Source: Hyaloraphidium curvatum | Lineage: Eukaryota > Monoblepharomycota > Hyaloraphidiomycetes > Hyaloraphidiales > Hyaloraphidiaceae | Direction of reading: 5' to 3' | Assembly: GCA_025558095.1 (NCBI GenBank) | Contig: JAIVFI010000015.1 | Location: 372,001 to 436,000, forward strand | Length of the DNA stretch: 64,000 nucleotides | Shown: positions 1 through 11,295 of the stretch, piece by piece | How the letters are laid out: each line of letters opens with the position of its first letter | Numbering within the stretch: position 1 is the stretch's first letter | Position numbers and translations under genes: made by a program | The notes under the pieces: model-generated | What the model saw: only the letters and a program-made list of their open reading frames with translations | The model's database searches: none | Told to the model about the DNA's origin: nothing

Positions 1-475
1 GGCGTGCGTGGTGCTACATCTGGAACCTCCGCTGGACGGGCCAAATGCTGTACTTTACGGCGAGTTGGCGGCCGGCAGAAGAAACCCACCGCCTTTCTGA
101 CACGTTGCTGACCGACAGCACGATTTCAACCCCACGGAGCACCTACCCTACCGCATCCCGCCGGGCGCCGCCATTGACCAGCTGCCGACGGAGCAGGCGA
201 TCTCGCTCAGGCAGATCAAGGAGCCGATCACGCCGAGGGTGGGAGGCCAAAGCACAACTGCAAGACGGCGCCAGATCTTTCGCCCATACGGATGGCGAGA
301 CTTCGACACCCTGCGCGATCTGCTCGTGACCGTTAAGGCTGTCGCCGATAACGACAAAGAGCGATTGGCCGTTGATCAGCTCACCCACCTGATCGTGGCC
401 GTTGGGACCAATATTGACGCGTTCGTAGGGACGGCTGGTGTTGTGTGCCCTCACTGACTTGCCCTCCTTTGCCAG
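1..475 (+). CDS. possible further 5' exons of the Fanzor gene, or the end of a separate gene
   Basis: A plus-strand frame is open from a plausible acceptor at about 118 (CTGACCGACAG) to about 424. It reads as ordinary protein, for example LRDLLVTVKAVADN and DQLTHLIVAVGTNIDAF. A plausible GTAGGG donor follows at 425. I could not find a normal-length intron that joins this frame to the next clear exon (open from 476), and there is no convincing start codon. The gene may therefore begin left of the window, or this may be a different gene that ends here. I recognise no domain. Confidence 0.3.
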
Positions 476-3400
476 CCCCAACTCGGCCTCCTTCCTCCTC
501 AAGAAGCCCAGAACATGCTTCGTGAGGTGTCTCCAGGACTACTCCGTGCCGCGGCAGGTCATGGTGCCCATCCTTTATCTGGTCGAGAAGGCTGGAATCC
601 ACATGGGCGTGGAGTTTGGCGGGCAAGTCGAGGTGACACACGAGTGCCAGTACGTCGGCCGCGTGCTCTCGGCGAACGGTTCTGACACACCGGCCCAATA
701 GCCTTTGCGACGATCCGCTATCAACCGAAACTGCCAAAAATGCTCGTCTCGCGGTTCCCCTCACCGCCGACCAGGCGCTTGATCTCCACCACGCACGCAA
801 CCACTTTTGGGTTGTTGCGGATGGCGAGGTGGCCCGGAAGGTCAAGGCGGCCGCCTCGGACCTCGTGCTGTGGTCAAGCGAGAACGTCGGACCCTGGCGG
901 GGCGCGCTTCGGGCTCGGAACATTGACGTGCCCACGGGCGATGGCGCGGCAATCCTGGGCTTTCGGAATATGAGCAGTTTGATGCTCGCCCCACTGCGCG
1001 CTGGGTACGACGTGGACTGGCTCCGGAGCGGCACGTGGTGGGTTTCGGCTCGAACGGCGCATGGTCGATGGATGATTCTCAACAGGAAGGCGCCCGACAG
1101 GCAAGTTCTCGGGGAACGCATCGTCACCTCGTTCGCCAGCAAGAGGGCACTTTCCCACGATGCCCGCCTTTTCCCCGCACTGCACGATACGGAGGCATGG
1201 CTCAAGGTTCGCCAAATCGCGCAAAGCTTCGGTGAGGCCGTCTCCACCGCGCACATTGCCGACCGCCTCACCAGGCACCTCAGACGGATGGTTCAAGGAC
1301 TCTGACAAGATCACGTTCGCCGCGGCCCTCGACACGACCCCCCTCCTGCCCATCACCGACATCCCTCGCCGACCGACCAGCGCCGGCGCAGGCAACATTG
1401 CAGCCACCCTGGGGCAACCTTCTTCGGCGGGATCGACGGAGCCTACCAAGGAGCACGTGGTCGTGGAATCTTCCCCGGGCCCGGCCACCGCGAGCCCCGG
1501 TCCTGCGGCGCGCAGCCGAGTAGCGGCGACCCCGGATCCCGCAAGCCCAACCCTGTCGGGTTCACCGAGCGCCCAGGAGTGCTGGACTGAGGACGGCGCC
1601 TGCGCCGCCTGCGGAGTCTCGAAGGTGCTGGTCGGCAAGACAAGGCATCGCAGCTTCTGCACCGAAAAGGTGCGGCGCTTCGTCTCCGCCACGATGCGCG
1701 CGGGAAGGCCGAGCAGCGACTACGAGGCGAAGGTCAGGTCAGCTCTTTCATGTCAGTTGCTTTACTCACGCTGCGTTTACTCCAGATCTCTACCACGGCC
1801 CACGGCAGGCCGGTGCAGTCGGCTGTTTTGGACCACCTGCGGCACATCCTAGTCCGCGAGTTCGAGGCCGAGGCACACACCGAGAAGCTCCGCAAGGAGC
1901 TGGGCCTCGCTATGGGAATGTTTCAAAGGCACTGGGTCGGGGAGCGCAGCTACGTCCTGGACACGGCCACCGTGTCCAGAATGGCCACCATGGGTACGAG
2001 CGAGTCCGGTGCCGTGCGGTTCGTCACTCATTCCCGATATTCTGCGGCAGTCGCGAGTCGGCTACAGCTTGGCCATCGCGAGAGCAGGTATCAGACGGGG
2101 GCAGGCCTGACTGCCGGCGGCGACGAGTTCGCCGCAGACCGCAAGGCGACAGCGGTGGCCATGTACGCGTCGGTCAAGCGCGACTTTGTTCCGATGCTGA
2201 TGAGGGACGAGCGCGCATCGTACGAGGAACGACTGCTGAGCTCGGTGAGTTTCTGTGACGGTCATTAGCGCTCGCTGGCATTTAGCATCCATCTTGCAGG
2301 ACCTCAACTCTGTTGTTGGAGAGTTCATTCGCAACGCCAAGCGGCTGGCGATTTGGGAGACTCCCAAGGACATCCGCAAGCTTATTCGCGGCCAAGTTCA
2401 GAATGCCGGTGCCTTGTTCCCGACAAAGACCCAAAACCATGTCTGCCGCACAATCTGGGAATCGCTTTTCGACTTTACCGTCATCACGGCCTACCGTCTG
2501 GAACTCGGCGCAACGATCCTGCTGGGCAAGGTGAAACTGGCTGAGGCTGCGACAGCCCCGCGCGCCGCCGCAGGCGGAGGAACCGAGGCACAAGGCGGCC
2601 GCGCCAGCCGGAGGAAACGGCGCACGTACCACGAGGACAAGGACGATGAGGCGGAGAATGAAGCCGAAGCAGCGGCTGACCAAGCCGAATCGGATCTTGG
2701 TGGTGCCCAGCAGCCGGCCGCGCAGGCCGACGCCACCGCGGCTCCCCGCGTGTTCTCGGACGAACAAGTCGCCGCGGCCGAGCGAATTCGAGCGGGTATC
2801 TTGCGGTGCCTGGGTGGGGAGGAGATCGCGAGGAAGGTGTTCGAGGAGCTGAAAGGGATAGCGAGAGTTCAGGTCAGTTTCTGATCTGCAGCTCACCGCA
2901 GACCCCAGCGGGCCGCTGACATCACACCTGCAGTACCTGCCTGTTCCTCCCTGGCCGCTGCGGAGGGTATTGACGGAGGAGATCGTCGCCGGCTTGGCGG
3001 AGGGCTACTTCGAGAGACATGGGTACGAGGCTGCAGCGATCGCGGCGTTCGGGCCCATTGCAGTGAGTGACTTTCGCGAGCTGCGTTGGCCTTGGCTGCT
3101 AACGCCCCGTGTCCTCGGTAGACGCAGGAACGCGGGCGGCTGCAAGGGCTGACGGACGACCAGCTGCTGAACGAGATCGCCGATGAGCAAGCTCAAGAGG
3201 CAAGAACCGTCGATGCAAATTGATGGGGCCGCGATATAACGAGAGCATTCGCCCACAGACTATCGTCGACAAGTACAAAGACGACCGTGCGGCGTACGAG
3301 AAGGCCTATCAGCTGGCCATTCGCGGAGTTTCGGACGGCTTCAGGCAGCCGCGATATTGGTATCTCACGACGTTACAGAAGTACCCAGAGTTCTGCGAAC

Positions 3401-6400
3401 AGCACCGAGACGCCACGGAGCTTGCGGAGAAGGGCAAGATCGTGCCGCGCTGGGTGCCTACACAGAAGATGCAGCGGGCGGAGGTGAGCGACCCCAGTTT
3501 CGAAGCTCTCGGGTCTCACTCGGTGCGCAACTTCACCACCGACTCCAGGAAGGCGCGCAAGCTGCGGATGGGGAGCAACCGGCCGCGGAGCCCGACCAAG
3601 AGACCGACGAGCAAGGGGACGGGGAGGAGGAGGAGGACGAGGAGGAGATTGAAGATTTCGAGGAAGAGGACGCGGGCGGGGACGCCGCGGGGCAACCACA
3701 GGCACCGGATACCGGCGGTCCGGTGGGCGGCCACGCGGTGCCGGCGGCCGAGGGTGCCGAGGGCCGTGCTGCCGCGAGGAAACGCAAGTCCAAGTACGAC
3801 ATCAAGTGGAACCTCATCCACCTGGCCCGACACGCCATCGTCAAGGGCCTCGAGGAGGTCAACGAGGAGAGAAAGCCAGCGCTGGACGTCTACAAGGCCC
3901 AGTTCGACGAATACCGGAAGGCGCGCGAGGAGCGGGTAAAGCAGGCGGCAGAGGCTATGCCGCTCAGGAGTTCGGAAGGCTCTGCTGCTGGGGGTGGAGC
4001 GGCGTCGAGTGCGGCGTCGAACGAGCCACGCCGTTCGCAGCGCCTTTCGCAGCGTGTGATCGCCGGCGAGGACGGCGGGCCTGTCGGAATGGGCCCACTC
4101 GTGCCGATCGAAACGCAGGACGCAGGCGGTGGTGGTGCCTTCGACGAGCTCCGCTTCATGGAGCTTGCGGAAGAGCGCAAACGCGGGCGCAAGGCGCGCC
4201 GCACCGTCGAGCCGGCGGCCAGGGCGGCGGCTTCTTCTTCTGCACCTCCGCCGCAGTTGAAGAAGAACCTGTTCGAGCAGAAGTGGCGGGGCGACGACAA
4301 GCCGCCGGACAGCAAGCCGATCGAGGAGCTGCCGCGACCGAAGCGGCCGCTACGGATGATCAAGATCCCGCAACTGACCCCACTGGCCTCGCACCGCTTT
4401 GGATTCTACTTCCGCGAGGTCTCCGCCATATCCGACTTCCTGTGCAGGTGTGTTCGGATTTCCGGGACCGCGGTCACCTTCGGCTGACGATTTGTCTGCA
4501 ATCGCAGACTCAAGCTCGACCCGACTCGCTCTTCCTCCAAGACCGCCGCGCGCACTGCTTTCCTCGCGGACCGAGACTTTTACCTCGGCTGGATTTTCGA
4601 TCTCTCCGACTTCAGCCACCTGTTGCGCGGCTGCATCGTCCGGGACACTCCAACAATCATGCATTTCAATGGCCTGCAAACAAACGGAGTGGAGCTGCGG
4701 TTCATCTTGACGCGGGTCGAGTGGGTGCCGAAGTCGAAGCAGAAGAAGCTGGCGGAGGAACGGCTTCGAGAGGCCAAGAAGCGTGCTTCGGGGCTCACGG
4801 CGGCGGAGAGGAAGGACTTTGACAAACGGAAGCGGAAGCTCGACGAGGAGCTCGACGAGGAGGAGAGGAAAGAGTTCGGACGGCTCTCGGGTAGGTGTCA
4901 CTTACGTCGTCGACGCTGTCAGGCTCCTTGACTTGACTCGCACCTCAGACCGGATTCTCAGCTCGCTACCGCGGAAGCTGCTCGAGTTCGAGGACCTTCT
5001 TCAGGAACCCTTTATCTTGGCCACGGATCCCGGGAACAAGGCCATCACGACGTCGGTCGCCATCATCTCCAAGCAGCACTTCGAAAGGATCCTCGAGATG
5101 GTCAAGCTGCAGCTCGACGATCCGAAAAGACCAGGCAGCAAGCTCGTGCCTAACCCGTTCAACACCGCCATCACCGTCATCCAGCCCAACGGGACGCGGT
5201 TCAAGTACACCTTCTCCTACAAGTACGAGAACGGCCTGATCAAGAGCTGGGACCTGATCCCGTCCAAGAGCCTCAACATCGAGCCGCACGTCCACAACGG
5301 CCGGCTTTACACGCGGCAGCACAAGTACTCGTCCGACAAGTCGCCGGAAGCCTGCGTGCCGAAGCCGCAGTACCTCTCGACGCCCGAATCCATCAAGGGC
5401 AACTGCCCGGAGGAAAAGCAGAGGCAGCGGCGGAGGGCACCGGGCGAGATCGCGCCATGCGATTTGAGCGATGAGCGCTGTCAGGAGTTGTTCGAGGAGC
5501 GGCGGGCCAAGTTCCTCAAGGTCAGCGGCAAAACGCAGGAGGAGGCGGAGAAGATCTGGGACCGCCTCGGGATGCTTCCCGGGGCCGCGCGGTACGAGCT
5601 CGAGCGCATGTGTCCGAGCGACCACATCCGGCGCGCAAAGGGAGTTCCGAAGAACAACAAGATGCGAGAGGGCTGGCGGAAAGAGGCAGGAGTTCTGAAG
5701 GTGAGCATGATCGTGCCTTTTCGCGAGATCACGACTCATCGAGTCCGTCTTCACGAACAGGAGGCTTGTTTCTGGGACGCGGAAAAGAAGGACTACGTGA
5801 CGCGCGCCGCCTCCGTGGAGGAATGGTCGTCGAAGCTGCCGACGCCTCGTACCAGCGATCCGGACCTGTTCCAGAGACATGCACGCTGCATGTTGCAGAC
5901 GCTTCCCGGCCTGCTGGGTAGGTTCAGCAACCCGCGCGACATTCAGCAGCTTCTGACACCGTTCTCTTGCGCCTCAGCACACTACGGACGGTATCGCGAA
6001 CGGTGAGGAGTCCGCTTGCCAATCGCTTTGGTCATTCTGCTCACCCTCGGACCTCAACAGGCAGCTGCGCATGACCAGCAAACGCCGCGGGGACCACACG
6101 ATGGCCAAGATGGCGGAGGTCTACTTTGCACCGGACGTGCTCGTGCGGCCGTACGATCCTGGCGGCGGCGGCGGCGGGGACGTGATCGTGGCGAGCGACA
6201 ACACGGCGTGGATCTCTTTTCAGAGTATTGCTGGGACCGTACTACCGTACGGCGACGCGAACTTTTCGACCAGCATCCGGGGAAGACCTCCCACTCCGAA
6301 CCGTCAGGTGAGTTCGCGAGCACACGAGGACCGCGAGATTGCTGACCTTCTGCCGACCACAGCTCGTCAAATCTCTTCGGCGCCTCGAAGAGGAGGGCAG

Positions 6401-6755
6401 GGACCCGCGCAAGAACCAGCACCTGGCCGAATGGCGCAAGGATCTGTGCCTCTCGTTTGTCCGCGAGTTCCGAACTTCGCGGATGTGCAGGGAGTGCCAC
6501 ATCACCGTGTGCAAGCAGGCCAAGGGAAGGGAGTGCGGGTTGTTGCAGAACAACAAGACGATCTGGGGTGTTAAATGTGAGCATCAATGTGGCCGCGGAC
6601 AGGGCCGACGAGCTGACCGATGATTTGCAGACTGCGAGCTCTGCCACGTGATGTGGAGCAGGGACATTAACGCAGCTTTCAACATCCTCTGGATCTTCTT
6701 GTTTACCATCCTCAACGAGGGAGACAGGCCCGAGGGATTTTTCGTTGAGGTTTAG
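476..6755 (+). CDS. Fanzor: eukaryotic TnpB-like RNA-guided nuclease with a very long N-terminal extension
   Basis: Fanzors are transposon-linked RuvC nucleases that cut DNA guided by an omega RNA. The catalytic triad is visible: Asp in ATDPGNK (codon 5026-5028, RuvC-I), Glu in REFRTSRMC (6465-6467, RuvC-II) and Asp in SRDINAAFN (6663-6665, RuvC-III). Between the last two lies a zinc ribbon, CREC at 6486-6497 and CELC at 6633-6644. Upstream, QTNGVELRFIL matches the conserved strand before RuvC-I, and YGDANFSTSIRGRPPTP is also a family hallmark. Introns that keep the frame are 650-701, 1232-1283, 1733-1785, 2245-2299, 2873-2933, 3063-3121, 3209-3258, 3484-3548, 4448-4507, 4891-4948, 5701-5760, 5918-5977, 6003-6060, 6308-6362 and 6578-6630. 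The spliced product is about 1,800 residues, far larger than typical Fanzors. The first 1,200 or so residues match nothing I recognise; they hold a Cys-rich patch (ACAACGVSK), a Pro/Ser-rich stretch and an acidic region. The start is unresolved. No break is seen in the nuclease part. Confidence 0.88.
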
Positions 6756-6986
6756 AGTGGGGACGTTTAGAGTGGCTGTATGCCTCGCGACGTTAGTCGC
6801 TTTCTTGAGTAGTAGTAGAAGCCAGTGCAGGCGGCCGCAGCACATTGAGGAGACACCCCGGGCCCGGAGCTCCGCGCATCGTGCCTTCTGCGCACCGGCG
6901 TCTCTGATAGGCGGCTGTTCGGGGCGCATCGGCAGGGTAGGTGTGTTGCGGGGCGCGGCGTATGCCCGCTGACCCCTGCCCGCCAG
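6756..6986 (+). other. intergenic stretch: candidate omega RNA region and 5' leader of the next gene
   Basis: The segment between the Fanzor stop and the next start codon has no credible ORF. It contains a direct repeat GTTTAGAGTGG that begins at the Fanzor stop codon and recurs about 15 bp on. It also has a GCGAC/GTCGC hairpin at 6787-6800 and a GCGCA/TGCGC hairpin at 6874-6893. In Fanzor and TnpB elements the guide RNA usually overlaps or follows the 3' end of the nuclease gene, so this is where to look. The same stretch must also serve the next gene: GTAGGTGTG through CTGACC to CCGCCAG directly before the ATG at 6987 looks like an intron in its 5' leader. The omega RNA assignment is inference. 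Confidence 0.3.
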
Positions 6987-7962
6987 ATGGACGACGACTC
7001 GGCCGAGAACCGCTGGCGCAAGGCGGCCAACGCGCGGTGGGAGCGGTTCAAGAAGACGCAGGCGTCGGGCGACAAGAAGGCGCGCGCGCTGGCCACCGCG
7101 AACAAGCGCGGCGCCGCCGCCCCCGCCGCGCCGTACCCCGGCGTCAAGCGCGACGCGCGCATCCGCAAGCCCGTCGTGCTGCCGCAGCAGGGCGGCTTCG
7201 CGCCGCAGCCGCCCAAGCCGCGCAAGCAGGGCGGCGACGAAGACAACCCGTGGCGCCGCGCCGCAAACGCACGCTGGGAGAAGCACAGGCTGCAGTCGGG
7301 CGCGGGCACCCCCGCCCCGCAGCGGGCCCCGCGCGCCCCCGCAAAGCCCCGCGCGGCCCGCAAGGCGGACGATGCCGAGGCCGACGGCGGGCTGGCCGCC
7401 GTGTTCGACGACGAGACCATGGGCCTCGAGGGCGAGGAGCTGGAGACCTTCAAGAAGATGTGCGACTCGGTGCTGGCAAAGACAAACAGGCTGTCGGGCG
7501 ACTCGCGCAGGCTCATCAAGGAGTTCCTGGCCGGCCAGTACGGTGGGTGTCGCGGCGGGTGCCCGATTGGGAGCCACCGCTGACTCGCCGCCAGACGAGG
7601 AGATGGTCTCGGTCGAAAACATCATCCTCAACGACGAGATCGTGCCGCATCCCGACGAGCCCGGCAAGTACTGCCGCGAGACCCTCACCTTCGAGATGGA
7701 CTACCGCAAGGGCAAATGGCGGAAGCTGAAGCGCAGGTGGAAGCGCGCCATCCTGCAGCAGGAGCTCCAGGACGCGGGGATCCCCTACACGGACGCGGAC
7801 GCGGACGCCAAGGCCGAGGACGACGGGGCGGGCGCGGACGGCGCGGCAGGGGACGAGGACATGAACGGCGAGGGCGCCGGCGCCGACGGCGACGCAGGGG
7901 AGCAAGGGTTCGCGGGCGACGATTCGGCCGCCGGGGACGGTGAAAACGAGATGGACTCTTGA
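6987..7962 (+). CDS. NELF-A C-terminal-domain-like nuclear protein
   Basis: Two exons (6987-7542 and 7595-7962) encode about 307 residues. The middle, from LETFKKMCDSVLAKTNRLSG through RRLIKEFLAGQY to LTFEMDYRKGKWRKLKR, matches the C-terminal segment of metazoan NELF-A, which has the same layout of a helix, a FMAG-like motif and a final FEMNY-x-G-W-x-R-L/F-K block. NELF-A is part of the negative elongation factor that pauses RNA polymerase II. The N-terminal half is different: it carries two copies of an NxWRxAANARWE motif (near residues 8-20 and 88-100) in a Lys/Arg/Pro/Ala-rich chain. The C-terminus is an acidic Asp/Gly/Ala tail. The NELF-A helical N-terminal domain is absent, so this may be a shortened NELF-A or another protein sharing the domain. 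Its stop lies 40 bp from the stop of the convergent gene. Confidence 0.6.
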
Positions 7963-8002
7963 GCGGATCGCTCCTTCAACCATTCGCCATTCGATGTAGC
8001 CT

Positions 8003-11000
8003 CTAGTATTTTTCGGCCATGATGAGCAGAACAAGTGCGCTCCAACCCGTGAACGGATGCGAGCGCTGTCCGGCGCCGTTCAGCGGCGAGTACTGCTCCC
8101 AGATGTAGCCCGTCCGGCGGTACTCCTTGTAAACGTTCTCCATGACGTTCCTTCGGAGCTCGGCATAGATCCGCTGCGCCTCGGCACCGAGCGAGCCCGG
8201 GCACTCGGAGTACCACTGCGGCAAGGAAGGTCAGCGGTGCGCGGCACCCGGGTAGAGGTCCCACGAACCTTCTTCAGCGCCGCAAGGACCAAGTAGTTGA
8301 CGTTGATCCAGATCGGTCCCTTCCAGTAGTTCTCCCCGCCCCCGAAATCGTCGTCCGATGCCGACAGCGACATGATGCCGTAGTCGGACCACAGGTGGTC
8401 CGGATCCCGGAGCAGCTCCAGCACACCTTCCACGCTCGGGTGGCACGGCGGGACAACGCCGAGGATGACCGGGAACAGGCCTACGTAGCCGATGCGGCCG
8501 ATGAAAGTTCGGGTGCCGTCCTCGCGCATGACGACGTCCTGGTAGAACGACTCGTCGTCGTTCCAGTGCACCTCTGTGTCACCAACACTCAGCCCCCGCA
8601 TTCTGCTGCAACGCAAACCCACTCACTCTCGAGCGTGTTCTGCACCCGCTCCAGCTGCGCCAGGAACTCGGCACGGTCGTCCTCCTTCCCCAACCACCCC
8701 GCCAGCTCCGCCAGCGCCTTGGCGTACAGCCCGATCCAGCTCAGCAGGTCCACGTGCAGCTCGCCCTCGTCGGGGGGGTTCGCGCGCGGATAGTCGTCCA
8801 GCCCTACACGCAGAACCGGACTGTCAGCGGCTAAACAAGGTGCAAACGACGACGCACACGAACCAGACGTTAGCGTGTGGTTCACCGTGCGCCCGGTCCA
8901 CCGGAACCCGTCGCATTCGGGACACGCATCGATGGTGCGCCCTCGTTGCGTCCGCCGCATCCACGAGTAGTGCAGCTTCAACTTGTCGTACGCCCCCAGC
9001 AGAAACACCGTCGCCGCGGCGCGGTCCGTGAGCAATCGTCTCCGGAGGTACTTGAGGTCGTCGGCTGTGGATATCGGGGGTATCTCGTTGCCTAGAGCCG
9101 ACATCAGCAGCGAGCAAGATGCTTTCATTCGAATCCGAACACACCTGCGGTCGATTCGGATGCTCGAAGGTCCGCAACGAAACTCAACACAGGGAAAAGC
9201 CATGTGGGTGGGTTGGCGAACGTGGAATCCTGGACCTGGAACTCGGAAGGCACCTTGCACACGGCGCTGTGTCAACTTGCAGCATGCAGGGGGAAGCGGC
9301 TTTCCTACCTTGCTGCGGGCTTCAGGGCCGAGAATCTGTTCTCTGGCAACCCATCCGTCATCATCTAGCAGATTTAGCCAATGCTGGAGGATGTCCATGC
9401 TGGCGAAAGAGTGGTAAGGAAAGTGCGGCGCAGCGTGCACGCGTCACTGATACCTCAGATCGTTGTCCCACTTCTGGACGAGAAGCTGATGGAAGCCCTC
9501 ATCCCTGTCGGTCGGCAACGTAAGATTCTAATCGGCTGTCGCCCGACGGGCGCGCTCACCAGAGGAACCCGCGCGGGAAGAACGGCCGCGACGGCACCGC
9601 CGTGAACAGCACCTGGGGTGCGGTTTCGTGGAAACCCATAGGGGAGTCGTCCTTCTGGAGGCCCGAGCCGTAGAAGTACCTGACGGTGGAGACGTTGAGG
9701 CGTCGCGTCGTGCCCGTGACGTTACCAACACGCACCCCAGGGCGCCAATCATGTTGCTCAGCGCAAACTTGGCCATCTTGATGTGCTTCTTGCCCAAACC
9801 TGCCTCGTCCAGACCAAATACGTCTTCGAACCTCGAATCAAACGCATTGACATCGGCAGTGAGTCGCGTGCCCAGGACTTCCTTGGCGAAAGATTCGCCT
9901 GCGACACTGTCAGCTCAGGCCTTGTCTCAGTCGGACGAGTGAAAACACCTTGCTCCAAAGTAGGGCTGTCTTGGCCAGCGCCCTGCGACATGAACACGAG
10001 GTCCACCTGAAGACGATGAGAAGGCGCTCGCGGGGTTGAGCGACGGCCGCACCTCAAAGGGAGCTTCCAGCGTCTTCTGAGTGACGAAGATATTGGAACC
10101 GGGCGCGGCGTGATTGGGAAGCTGAAACAGCGCCGCCGGCGGCGGAAAGACTGTCGCATTGGGATCCAGCTTGCTCCGTGCCTCGGTCAGGATCAGCTCG
10201 GCCACTCTGTCTGTGTTGCGCACGATCCGTCAAGGAAAGCTCGTGGCGCTTCTCGCCAGCCATACCCTTGACGTTCCACACCGAAGCCCGAGGCGATTGG
10301 GTCCCCCAGAATCGAAGTGGCATGCCCCCGGATCCGACTTCATCTGCAGCGAATGGTCAGACATGCACTTTGCGCTGTCCAGTCCGAGCCCCACTCTCGA
10401 GGAAAAACAAAGAGAAGTTGCCCAGCCCGGGGGCCTGCCCGTCAACAGCGAACCTGCCCCTCTGGAACCCGTGAGGACGAAGCTGGACCGACTTCCAAGT
10501 AGACGACATACCCTCGCCTTGCCACTACGGCGGAGAGCGACCTCACCGGTTTCGGCGGTGTCGAGCGCGACATAGAATAGTAACGAGATGTGGGCAGTCT
10601 CTGGAACGGCGTCGAGTGAGCCTCGAGCATCCGCCATGGGGAAGAAACCAACTGCTCTTGTGCGGTACACCGCTTAATCGGAGAGCCCAGTCGTCTGCAG
10701 AGAAGAGAACCGGAGCAATGTGAGGCCTGTTCGCCCTCCGTCGCGGGTTGACAGCTCCCACTCTGGTTCGCCCCGGTCCCCTTCACAAAAGACGTCGTCA
10801 TGGTGACGTTGTTCAGGGGATCGTTGATCTCCTGGACACCGAAAGTCCGCCCATCGTGCTTCGCCCAACCGTACTGGGCCAGGTTGTCCCCCTGCTCGCA
10901 ACTGTGGCGGATACCTTGCCACGTCGGTCGTGAGCCAGAGCTCCTTTAGACCAGTTCCGTGCTCACTCCTAAACCCAGCATAGTCCCCGAGACCGAACCA

Positions 11001-11213
11001 CATCAGGCCGGCGAGGACCGTGTCCGTGCTCCGCGATCGTGCCCCGAAGTACACGTTCGGCCGGTAGGTCCCCCAGAACAGCGACCGGTTGTGTGCCTCC
11101 GACATCCATTGCGGTGGAGACGCGTCCTGGCCTGAAGCGGGTCCTAAGAGGAGCACAAGAACGAGACCGGCAGCCACCGCGGCGCGTTTGACGCGCCCAG
11201 GGCCCCGTCTCAT
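8003..11213 (-). CDS. mannosyl-oligosaccharide glucosidase (glucosidase I, GH63)
   Basis: This ER membrane enzyme removes the outermost alpha-1,2 glucose from the Glc3Man9GlcNAc2 glycan just after transfer to nascent proteins. The first exon encodes a short basic N-terminus and a hydrophobic anchor (VAAGLVLVLLLGPASG), as expected for a type II ER protein. It then has NRSLFWGTYRPNVYFGARSR, the conserved start of the luminal domain. Near the 3' end, KGPIWINVNYLVL is the GH63 active-site-region signature, and the protein ends with GYIWEQYSPLNG and HPFTGWSALVLLIMAEKY, the standard GH63 C-terminus. The gene is broken by many short introns. I chose the ATG at 11213 because it directly precedes the anchor; in-frame ATGs lie further upstream. 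Its start is 82 bp from the start of the divergent SPIN90 gene, so the two probably share a promoter. Confidence 0.9.
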
Positions 11214-11295
11214 TGTTCCGTGCGTGCGGGGCGTCATCATCAGCGCCCAAACTTCGGTGCGCGAACCCCCCGCTTGATCGGCCCTGGGAGACACG

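Noticed and set aside
4949-6755. Bacterial TnpB from contamination
   Set aside because: The reading frame is broken by several GT-AG introns of the same length class as in neighbouring housekeeping genes.
6054-7688. 544-codon minus-strand ORF across the Fanzor 3' end and NELF-A-like gene
   Set aside because: Crosses two convincing plus-strand genes, low complexity, no domain.
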